In this document: piece after piece, positions 23,401 through 35,400 of the stretch
Position numbering within the stretch: the first letter of the stretch is position 1
Layout of the letters: each line of letters opens with the position of its first letter
Origin: Eurosta solidaginis
Lineage: Eukaryota > Arthropoda > Insecta > Diptera > Tephritidae
Direction of reading: 5' to 3'
NCBI RefSeq assembly: GCF_040869045.1
Contig: NC_090323.1
Coordinates: 271,254,392 to 271,318,391, forward strand
Length of the DNA: 64,000 bases
Made by a program: the position numbers and the translations under genes
Notes under the pieces: model-generated
What the model saw: only the letters and a program-made list of their open reading frames with translations
Told to the model about the DNA's origin: nothing
The model's database searches: none

Positions 23401-26400
23401 TTCCAATACCGCATGCCTAAACGAGAAATAAACAAAGAAGAAATGCGTGAATCCCAAGTTCACGTCAAGTTAAACGAAACAAATCGACTAGTGGAAAAGA
23501 GGTTCTTTGTCGTTTATGGTTACGATTCCGGGTTTAGTGACTACCATGGACCCACCCTGTGTCTCTTTCTTTGACCTGCTACAGAAGACCGGCCGTATGC
23601 GCTGCCATATTAAACATCTTGACAAAACGCTGCCAGAACGCGAAAAAGTAGCCATCTTGAACATCCTGTAAGGCAGTGGAAGGATAAGAAATCGCAGTTA
23701 TTTTGTCCACAATTCCTGCGTTCTAATGGACCGTGATCCAGATAAAAATTTATCATGCAAATTCAACAAAAAAATGGTTCCAAATTTCACAATAACATAT
23801 TACAATACGTACCAGTACAAGTACAAGTACAAGTATCAGTACCTCAGTACTTCGAAAATTGAGTACAAGTATAAGTATCGAAGTACTTGTACTTGAGTTG
23901 TTGAAGTACAAGTAAAGAAATTGTAAGAACTTTCTAAGTATTTTGACAAGTATTGAACGGTTTTGAAGCGGATCAACTAATATTTTTTAACAATCAGCTC
24001 AACTACAGATCGAAGCGGTATTTTCCACAAATGTGAGATCTTTTATGAAATGGCTGAAGAAGAGTTTTACAGGTATCTTAATGATACATCAACAGATTTC
24101 AATATGCTTCAGAGTTATCCTCTTATGAAGGACCTATCCCTCAAAATTAATACGCCCTTAGCTTCCTCCGCCCCAGTAGAGAGTTTATTTTCCTTAGCAG
24201 GCATTGTTTATAGTCCTAGAAGGCAATCAATGACGAACTTTTCGTTTGAAAAGCTAGTACCAATGACGGCAAACACAAAACTACTTTAATATTATTAGCG
24301 CTTGTACAATTTATACTTATTTAATATTGTAACGAACTTAGGGAAATTACGCTTATTTGAAAGCTTCTGCTAACGTTCGAATCACTAAACTGTTGAATAA
24401 CTCACTCCAATATTCAGTTATTGCAACTGGTCATTATTTAGATTAATTTAGGAGTAGTACTTCACACTTATACTTCACAACCAATAGCGTGTTTAAATCA
24501 AAAATGATCAGTTATAACTCAGCTTGCGCTGCTTTTATACTCTCGGTTTCCTCGTTCACCCATTTCTCCTAAGGTCTAGTAATTTCGCGAACTTCATGCT
24601 TGGTTACCAGCTATATACATGTATATTTGTAGTTTGTAGCCATATGCGTGTGCATGTGTGAGTAACTACTTCGGCTGATGATTACATATTTGTATCTGTG
24701 AGATATCTCTCCGTCGCCTTCTACATAAGAGTGGCTGCTTTATTGTGTTGTGCATTTATTTAGTAGCAGCTTAGTGATGCTAATATTCGTCACAATATGT
24801 TGTTTTACATGTTGTTGCTTTCTACTATGAATATGTTGTACATTTTGATTTTCCGTTTATGAATCAAACTGACAAATTTTATCAGAAAAAGTACTTTGGT
24901 GTACTTGGAAGTATTTCGTAAGTATATCTACTTGTACTTTCGGATTCGAAGTAGAAGTACTGTAGTACTGCTTTGAACTTAGATTTGAAGTACTTGAGTA
25001 CTTGTACTTATTTGGTACTAGTACAAGTGAGCAAAGATGTGTACACAGCAAAACCTTTAAAACGCTGTTGTTGATTATTTGAAATTCATTTCGTCTTTAG
25101 CTCTGTAACTAATTTAAATGAGCTTTAAAGACTCCTAACGGTTCGTTGGCTGGGTTGGAAGGTCATCTTATCATGGTAGACAGTTCGATAACTTACCTGC
25201 ATTAGAGCACGAGAGCCTGACTCGAAATCTTCACCATCCACAAGTGCATAGAATCCCTTCACGCGATGCTTACGGAACCAAGAGGTGGCACGATCTTGTA
25301 AGTAATTTCGGTAACGCTGAGAACTTGAACCGCGTATCAAATGTCCACAAACCATCAACGAAAGGTTCTTTGTCAACATATAAGCAAAATCTACCAAAAC
25401 AGGGCGCGTATTTGGCAAGCCTGACAGTACTAAGATCTTACGTATATATGGGACAAGAAAAATAGTAGATATCGTAGCATTTGGAGCATTCTGACATTTG
25501 CATTTCATCTTACCTGGGGCCTATAATTTTTGACATGCTCTTCCACATTATTCAGCTGCTGCACGGATATTAATGCATTCTTGTAAGTTTGCGCTTGCGT
25601 AGTCGAGCCCCAATTGACCTCTGGTTTACCATAAGCTACAATTAAGTATAATGCCAATACAACGGCAAATGTGATGAGCGCCGTCGCCCATGATATCAAG
25701 AACATAACAGCTACACAGAGCACAGCACCTACTAAACTAAGCCACATATTGTAATACTGAAAACAAAAAATGTACGTAAATTTTTTGATAATCGGAAAAC
25801 ATGATTCTAACCTTAAATGTGGGCCGCCAACCTACAGGCTTAGCTAAACTAGCATGAAAAGTACTGAAATTTATTAATGTGTAAGCAGCAAGGAAAAAGT
25901 TCGATATCAACGGCGCGATCAGATTTAGTTCTCCAATTAGAATAAAACTGAAATATTAAATTAAAGCGTTATAAATATTGAAATATTCATTAAAAAGGCA
26001 TAAGTGCAATAAATACAAATTTTACTTACGCAACAGCTATAACAAACGTTAGCACATAACCACGGACTGGCTCATTATTTTTACCATAACCTTTGGCAAA
26101 CCAAACAATTTTGGGATAGAGTTCGTCTTTGCAGAGCGCCTGTGTGAAAAATTTTGTTGAAATACATATCTACATTGGGATACGAGTTATTTATATGCAG
26201 ACAGTTTTTTGCTAAACTAGGAAGTCAAAAGTATTCGCTGGCCACAAAATCGAGGAAGGAGACATGCCGGAAAGGATTCCATGGCCTACAAACGGTATCT
26301 TGAACCTTATCTCCTTGAGATTTGAATCCCAATAAGAAATATAGGTATATCTGAATTTGAGAAAAATTGTATACTCTTTTCTAAAATGCGTCTCAAATTT

Positions 26401-29400
26401 TGTTTCTCGCTGATTTCTAATTTTTTAACAAAAATCGATCGGCGATCTGTCAACTAAAGTTCCAATCTAAGATAACCGAAGATGGTAAAAATAGCCCTGA
26501 ATAAGATAACAAATTTTAAAAACTTACTTGGAAAACTTTTGGTGCTGAAACTAAACTCGCCAATGCTGAAGAAATGGTTGCAGCAAAGCAGCCCGCATAT
26601 ATCAATGGCCCGAAGCCGGAAACCAATTCAATAACTTGGAATGAGTTTTGTAAACCATATCCGCATTCACCTGAAATTAACATTTAAGTTATCAATAAGT
26701 TTTTTAGGGACATGTATGCAAATTACCTGGAGTACAATTCAAAAAAGCGAAGGATCCATTTATAGCGTCCGTTATGTTACCGGTGGCATCACGCGCCACT
26801 GTTGCACCGCAAATAAGAACCATCACGAGATAAGTTGCTGTTGTAATCAAAATGGCTATCAAAGTACCTTTTGGTATGGATTTTTGCGGATCCTATGAAA
26901 AATTTTAATAATTATGAAAAAGTATTATTAATATTTTAAATATGAATGTTTGAGAGATTGGACGTAGTAATATGTTCAATGTTATAGAAAGACTGAAAGG
27001 ATTTGAACGAGGTTTGAAACACAAATAGCTAATAGGAAAATATATTTTTTTAAGGCGGAGAGGGTCTAGACCATTCAGGGGCTATATTTAAAACCTTTTG
27101 GCACTTCGTTTGTTGATTTCAAAACTCTTTTTACGATTATTTCGTCATCGCTTTTAGACTATTTTGGGCCTATATCAAGTTCTTTCCGGGATTATCTCGA
27201 CAACACTTGCAAATCATTATTATTTTTTTCGTTATCATTTAGAGACTTTCGGAGCTGTTTTTGAGAATATTTCGGGGTTGGGAAAGAAAACTTGGAAATT
27301 ATTCATTATCCTGTAGTTGAAAACAATAGCAGGGCCATACCTTTAAATCTCCGGATATATTTGCACCTGCCAAAATACCAGTCGCTGCCGGAAAGAAAAT
27401 CGCTATAACGGAGAAAAAATCATGATGCACGCCATTTTCCACACGGTAGTCAGCTAAAAGATTTTGCTTAAAAATTGTATCTAGATGAAAATAAAATAAA
27501 ATAATAAATTTCGGAAAACTATTAAAATTTCCAGGATCTGAACATTTTTTTGACTCACAGTTGTAGCCTATAAAGCCCTTTGCTTTTTCAACTTCACTTT
27601 TTGGACCAATAAATGAGCCGATAACAAAATCACCGATAGCAATCAGCAAAATTACAAGTAAACCGATTTGAGCCTGAAATTTAACAAAAAATTAAAAAAA
27701 AAAGTTGTATATAAAAAGTTTGCTTACTTATACTTGTATGTATGTTTTTTGTTATATATGTATGTTACCATTAGAGCTGGATTCGATTCGATTTTTTGAA
27801 AAATCGATTTTTTCGATTCGATCCTCAAAAAAAAAATCGAGTTAGTCGAGTTGAAAAAAGTTGATTGCTGCTTAATTGTTTACACAGTTTTCACCGTTCC
27901 CCAGCTTCTCTCTATCTCTTTAACTGGCTCTAACTCGCAAATCAAGGGGTACCATCTGGTTCTCCACTTGGGCCTCCCATCGGAGAGGGATTTTTAATGT
28001 ATTTGATACTGAAATATCATTATTTTTTGTGGTTTTTTAAATTTATTTATAGCAGTAGTACAATTTTCGTTTAGGCTTTTCCATTTTGTACGCGGAAATT
28101 TCTTTAGTGAATTCTTCTTCTCTGCAATGCTGGCTTAGAAATCAAACAGAGATAAACTCTTGTCATTAACGCTCTATAAATCTCTCATAGTACCTCTTCT
28201 AATGTACGCTGATGCCAACCGCTACGTCATGTTGTGGGACTGCACGAAGACGCAGATCACAGATAGTATACCTATCGGCACACGTATTTGGAAGCAGACG
28301 AAGGGGGAGACCTTCAGTAAGAAGACTTGATCTCCCTTGGAGTCAGTTATGTTGAAATGGGGATGCTGGCGTGATTTGTTATGCAACGCCAAAATCGTCT
28401 AGGCGGTTAAGCGCTAGACGATGTCACCAACACAATGGCGCATATTTGTTGTAGTTGTAGCGATAAGGTTACTCCCCTAAGGCTTTGGGGAGTGTTATCG
28501 ATGTGATGGTCCTTTGCCGGATACAGATCCGGTACGCTCCGGTAACACAGCACCATTAAGATACTAGGCAGACCATCTCGGGAACGATTTATATGGCCAC
28601 ATTAAACCTTCAGGCCATCCCTCCCTCCCAACCCCCAAGTTCCATGAGGAGCATATTCATGGTGTATGGTTCTATATAAAGTCGATACTATTTTATTTGG
28701 ATTATAGCCAGTGAAGTTAAATTTTATAAAAAATACAATAAATATATTTTCTGCCCATTTTGATTAAATAACATTAAATTGTACCTACTGTAACTGTAAG
28801 ATTATCAAAACTTCGAAGGCTAAAAAAAATCGAATGATTCTATAAACAAATCGATTCTTCATTCTTCGAAAAAAGATCGATTAAATCGATTAAAAATCGA
28901 ATCGAAGTCCAGCTCTAGTTACCATACCTTAGCCTCCCATTCCATGCCAACGACTACAATAACCAGAAGAACGGTAATTGTAATGCAACCAATTATTCGC
29001 ACATCTTGAACACCCCCATCAATAATACTGAGATCAAAACTGCGAAGCAAATCCAAAATTGACTCACAAAAACCAACAACGTACATGGCACAGGCCACAG
29101 CGTTCGCTAATGAGAATATAAGGCCAATAGATCCACCGAATTCTGGGCCTAGCGAACGTGATATCATATAATACGTCCCACCTAAGGCAATGAATAATAA
29201 TAATGATGTTATAAGTGAATTATTTAAAATTTTAAGTAGTAAAATTACTTCAAATGTCTAATATTTACATACGTAGCCACATTGTATGAAACTTACCGCC
29301 TTTTATAACACCATTTGTACTAATCGCTGACATTGACAGTGCTGTGACGCAGGTAACCACTGTTGTTGTTAATATCAAAATAAAACCTTCTATGATTCCA

Positions 29401-32400
29401 GCTTGTCCCACTACCCAACTGAGACGTAAAAAAAGCATTACACCCCAAATGTTTAGTAAGCAACGAATTAGGACACCCTTTATCCAACCAAATTTAAATG
29501 CTCCAGTCATGTTGGCTGCTTCTGGATCCTGATTACGATTTAAACTGCTGCTCTGTTAGAGAGAAATGAAGATTCTATATACATATATGTACAATTAACG
29601 TGCTAACGGTAAAACAGCAAATGGGCTTAAGTAATTTACACAGATTTTGACGAGAGGGGAAAACCGCTATACAAACACAGTAAGTATATTCATGTAGACA
29701 ATTAGTAATTTTAGCGATGAAACTTAAATTAAAAACCCCGGCTAACCTTGTTCTGCTCGAAAAGTGGTTTGCTTAGATTTGAAAAGTCGACTTCAATCTT
29801 TTAGAAAAAAGAAAATGAATGAGTATGTACGTTCTTTTATTAAAAACAGATCAACCGGCTACCGGTGCGTATACGTAACATTTAGTGTTCAGTAGGTTAA
29901 AATGACTACCAACAAAAACTGCCTCTAGCTGACCCGTTGGTCAATTGGAATCGAAGGCGTTTCCATTATATGACATTACTGACTGGAAGTCGATAAAGCA
30001 TAAGTGTGTGGTCAAAACCAACGTGTTCATTTATCCCCTTGTTTCACACGCTTTGGCACTGTTTATTGATGGGACGCCTGTTGGTAAACGAATATAAATT
30101 GCCCAACATGTTAGCAAATGAAATTTGAACGTCAAATTTGCCATACTGTTGGGAAACGATAGTCCTTTACAGTTATTGGTCAATTTAATTGTCACTTTGT
30201 AGCCAAAACGGACCGCAAACGCATTTTACGTTGCATGACAGGCCGTTTTCATTGATATTGCCAATTTTGTGGTCAAATTTGACCAAGTGAAAAACATGCT
30301 TAACTCTGCGACTCTGCTTCACGGATAGGCCGACTACCATAACCTTAATTAGCTCATCTTATAATTGGATGCATACGAGTATAAAAAGTGCTCAGCTTCT
30401 CACGGATAGTTCAAAAAGTCAAGCGATATTAATGCACCCTTTACTCTATTTATAGTTTTATGAAATATGTGTTGTGTATTGGCATTGGTGTGGAAAAGTA
30501 GCGTATCAAAGACAAAATGGCGATATGAAATTTACTAAATGACACATCAATTAAAAATTGGTTTTAATTAAATTATGAGTGGCTTTTGTATCGGGGCAAT
30601 TGCCCCAGTTCATACTCCACTGCACGAAATTGAAATGTGTTTAAGTGTAGTTGTGCGCAAATACACTGGGAAAAAGTTTGTGCGACTAGTATTTAAAAGT
30701 GTCATCCCGGACACCTTCCGATTATATAAAATTGTATTTCTGTCTGAAAATAACTACCAATGTTTGTTGTTTGTCAGTTGAAAAAGCTCTAGCCCTCTAA
30801 CGCTGGGTACATACATACATACATGCAAAAAGGAAAGTCTGTGTTTTGAGTTGTTCTTTGTAACAGTAAAAATGTATTTAAGAGGGACGACTTAATTATT
30901 TTATGCCGTTCGTGGTTCTTTTGAGCAGGTTAGTAGAATAGAGAAATCATGGTTAGTTGAAATATTTTTTTGCGAAGCTAATTCGCTCACTTTTATTTGT
31001 TTCCAAATTATTTTCCTATTAAAAATAAGAAATGAAGCCAGCATTACAAACAAGGGATGTTCAACTCATAGAAACGCTTATTGGGGTCCCTGCATACAGA
31101 AAAATTAGGTACAGTGTTAATAGTTTGGGAGTAATGTCAAAACTAATTTTCTTGTTTCTCGTTGTATTAAGGAATGGAAGATGTGAACAGCAAGTCGCAG
31201 TGGTGTCATGGTAATTTAAATTCTATAAACTCTGTGTTTGCCTGTTTCGTACGACTACTGAAACATGTCTAAAAATATCGGTAGAGATATTGGAGGGCGT
31301 GTTTTAGCATCGGTATAATTAATCCGAAAGCGAAACAAGTAAGGGTGTCTAAGTTCGGGTGTAACAAACATTATATAGTCAGCGTGAGCTTCAATTGTAC
31401 ATTTAATTTCAGATAAATTACTTTTATACATAGCACGTGGCAACGCCCGTTTAAAAAAAAAATGTCTCCCCATTTCCTCTTACAATAAAACTTGATAAGT
31501 GAAATATCATTGATTCAAAACTAGTTCTTGCTAAGTTATAGTTCATTATTCCAGTCTACGACGCTTTTAAACTTGTTTTATATCTAATTTGCCGTGGTCT
31601 ATAAACGACCTCGTCCACTTTTCCTAGAAATACTTCTTGCTATAGGGAAAATTTGTGTACCCAATTTTATTACGATCCGTTAATTTTTCATCGAGTTATG
31701 GCTCCCGAAACATAGAAAATTGCTTAGTCATAAAAGGGGTGGTGTCACGCCCATTTTTTTAAATTTAAAGTTTTTCCTATTTACTGTTATAAATCCACTT
31801 TGGAAATGAAATACCATTGATATAAAGCTCTTTTTTGCAAAGACAAAGCTCATTTTATTCGTCCACGACCCTTTTAAAAATCTTTTATATAAAAGTGGAC
31901 GTGATCTTTAACCGATTTCGTTAATTTTTCTTCAAAGCATTCCTTATAGTAAAGCCAACCTCTCTGCCGAATTTTGTTACGATAGGTTTAACGATTTTTG
32001 ATTTATGGTTAATAATATTTGTAAAATTGATTTTATCACAAGTGGGCGGTGCCATGCCCATTTTAAAAAATGTTTCCAAATTTTTATCAACAGTCTCAAT
32101 ATCAGTCTACATGTCAAATTTCAACACTCTAGGTGTATTATTTAATAAATTATCAGGTTTTTTGTGTCTTCCAAAATTTTATATATATAAAAAGTTGGCG
32201 TGGTTATCATCCGGTTTCGCTCATTTTCAATACCAATCTATTCTGGTTCCAGATAAGCTAGTGTACCAAATTTGAAGGTATCTCAATATTTACTCAAGTT
32301 ATCGTCCTAACGGACGGACGGACATGGCTCAATCAAATTTTTTTTCGATACTGATGATTTTGTTATATGGAAGTCTATATCTCTCTCGATTCCTTTATAC

Positions 32401-35400
32401 CTGTACAACCAACCGTTATTCAATCAAAGTTAATATACTCTGTGTGCAAAGCACGCTGAGTATAAAAAAATTTAATTGCTGTCTAAAGATATTTTGCATA
32501 AAAGAGTTGGCAAACATGGAAACTCCACGCTGGAAACGTACTCTAAAGCACAAAAAACCCCCGACTAATCGAATTTTTTGCAGTGTATGTAATATTCATA
32601 TCTACACGATTACGTGCCGTGTAATTGAATTACAGAGGTAGATATTTAAAATCAAGTATGGCAATTTATTTTCAAAATACACAAACAATGCAAGTAAGAT
32701 GCCATGAAGACAATCGACAGTTTAAAAGATGCGCCCAACTATTTTAGACGATTTCAATTGTAACGGCACAAACACATACATAAATGCATGCATACATACA
32801 CACACATATACATCCACAAGAAAACATTTAATTTAAAATTACCTTTCCGGTCAAGGTTGCATTGTGCAATTCATCAAGTGTGGGACGATATGCCGCTTGT
32901 ATGGACAGAATGTTCCGATAATTGTCCAATCTTGGTAACGCTTCACGCGTAAAGTGACTGTAAGGATTTCATATTTTCATTATGTTTATTATGAACTCTT
33001 ACGACATATTTATACATCCTGAAAGGCAATTAAACTTACCGAAAGCTTTTTCCATACTTAGTATCATATTCATTATCTAGAAGCTCACGATCTTCTTTCG
33101 AACCGCTTGAGTCATCCGAATCTTCATTTGGTGGTGCTACTTGAAATCGTGTTTGCGATTGCATATCCTTGAATCTTGAAGGTTTATCTTTGTCACGAAA
33201 ACTACTTTTTATAGATTGCCTATGTTTTCAAAAATTTCAACATATATTATCTGATAAACATATACATACACATGTACATACTAAGGCATCGCGTTCTACC
33301 AAGCCATTTTTTTGTCCCGAAATGCCTAGATTTCGGAATTTCATCGGGATTGCATATTGCAAATTTAAATATATTTAATTGGTTTATTTTTTTAAGTTTC
33401 AATTTCAAGCCACAACAAATCTTCTTTTCCTCGTACAGTACAGCCTTAATTAGGCGTTACAAACTTCAATGAACCGATTTCAAAGGAGGCCGGAATTTTT
33501 CAAATAAACGTTTTTATTAAACTAGCCATGTTGTAGGTTACATAATTATTTTTGAGCCAAAATTTAAATATAACAGTCTCTGGATTATTTCGAAAAGTCA
33601 CGGAGACGCGGGATTGCCATTTACAAATTCTGAAATCCCGGGATTGCAAAAGACCTTCGGGACTTAGTATAAACAAACATCAGTAAAAAGGAACCAAGGA
33701 AAAGACATGGACCAACTGATTTGATTGTTATTACGGCCCTGACAAAAGTTTTGTTCACCTCCATATGAGAATACAACTCGTGGATTTCTGATTTCTAGCC
33801 ACGTCGGACGTCTTTTCGTTAACCATCGAATGCATTTTTGCAATTAAAAAAGTTTTTGAACGAAGTATTGTTCTCGGCAGATGCAGTTCGGTGTCGACAT
33901 AAACCTGTAGGTCAGTGGGCGTAGTCAGATAAGAGTAAACTGTGATCTTAATCCTACCCTTGAAGCTCGTTCACAAAAGAAGTTTTTCATATAGATGCGT
34001 TTAACGCAATTTGATGCATGACTGCCCGTATTTTTATGGAAAACGGCAGTGTCGCCCACACTGGCGCCATCTGTCATTAAAAAGTAGCCAACTTCCAACG
34101 TTTGTTGCAAGCAAAGCATAAGAAAGCGAATTCGACATTTGCTTTGGCGAAGGGTGCTTCACACTTTGCAAATGAATTTATTTTTCCCACTCTTTGGTAC
34201 TTTTCCACCGTTTTCCACAATTAAAAACCGAAAGAATAGAAGACAAAATATGTTAGCAGCAAGTATATTTCTCGTATGGTGAGAATGTTTATAACAATGC
34301 TTGGCGAAATTCCGTATATGGGCAAGGCGATATAAGCTTCAGTTGCTAAGTCTGAAGTATGTTTATATTTACAAACTGTTGTGTCATGCATAAGATTGCG
34401 TTGAACACGTCTGTATAAAAATTTTGTTTTTCCTCGGCTTAGCAACTTAGCAAACGCTTGCATGACATGTGAAGCAGGGTCTCTACTAAACCCAAACTAC
34501 TTTCGTATCATTTTTATTTCTACTTTTATGAAGCCTAATTTGTAAATGAATTCAATCGACTGAGCTATAGTCTATTACTATTTAAAACTCAAACCTAAAT
34601 TTTAAACCATTTATCGATTAAAGAAATTCTCTAAACATTTTTGTCCTAAATCGGAAAGTGCTAAAATTAAACTTTTTTGAACAATAAGATCCGGTTTTTC
34701 AGTGCGCGTTTAAACTACGGTTAAAGTTGATTAGAGGTTAACCTTGCCACTTTGGCCGCTTAGGCTGAGATGAGGTTAAACTCCAGTCAACTTTAACGGA
34801 AGCTTAAACTCACACTGAAAAACCGGGCATAAGTCTACAATCTCAAAATTGTTTTAAAAGAAAACCAAAAAGATTAAACTTATATTGTGTCTCATAACTA
34901 TGAAACACATTTTTGTGAGAAGTTTTTTTGACGCTCTTAGAAATAAAATTAAAAATATGGGAAAGTACAGCTATTCATCCTCACTCATTTGAGAAGCAAA
35001 ACACTTCCTAGATTGTGCTTATAACTATAGCATTCAGTTCGAAAATTACTCTCTAAGGGAAAAGTAGCTTCTTAACTAACCTCTTCTTTATTGTACGTAT
35101 AAATCTAAGCCAACGATGATAAAAATGTCACGCGGAACAATATTAACTTAAACCGAAAGAGGCAAAATTTTGGTTTTGAAGGAACAAAATTTAAAAATTA
35201 GTGAAATTGCAAAAAACAAAATAATCGGAGTTGCAAAGTTGTGAGCAATTTTTTATTAAATACAACGGAATACGATAAGAAAAGATTTGGGGGTCCAAAA
35301 CGAAAGCTTTCGGATCGCGAAAGGCGATAAATAATAACAAAAGCCAGTAAGTCCTCGCAGCTGTTCAAAATTAGCGGCACTCGGAGGACAAGCGTAAGCA

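Larger units (their letters stand above)
23806..25040 (+). mobile_element. Decayed hAT element with GTACTTG-rich ends, split by a solo LTR
   Basis: Both ends are rich in AGTACTTGTACTT-type words (23812-23915 and 24888-25030) in inverse arrangement. Inside, at 24050-24289, is a hAT dimerisation domain. A solo LTR (24328-24794) has inserted just downstream of it. Exact termini and target duplication could not be fixed. Confidence 0.65.
27772..28917. mobile_element. hAT-type insertion (TSD GTTACCAT) abutting the exon 5 splice donor
   Basis: 1146 bp with inverted ends TAGAGCTGGATTCGATTCGA and the complement ending AGTCCAGCTCTA, flanked by GTTACCAT at 27764-27771 and 28918-28925. Subterminal AATCGATT repeats lie at both ends. 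The interior holds a LINE 3' fragment (28130-28440) and the SINE-like repeat (28445-28660), so these were inserted or captured. There is no transposase. The 8-bp duplication and TAGAG ends fit hAT. Confidence 0.88.

Noticed and set aside
29747..29798. Additional exon of the cotransporter
   Set aside because: Not included in the gene model because 52 nt breaks the frame between exons 3 and 4, which join in phase 0 without it. Kept as a finding only.
32340..32375. CTGATGA word in the mini-me-like repeats, as for a hammerhead core
   Set aside because: No stem II or GAAA follows at the needed distance; the match is by chance, unlike the motif at 62218-62261.
33040..33183. Shorter form of exon 2 using the AG at 33185-33184 (minus)
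   Set aside because: It is also in frame, but it has no pyrimidine tract, while the AG at 33221-33220 has a better tract and gives a plausible basic segment ([15 protein letters not shown]).
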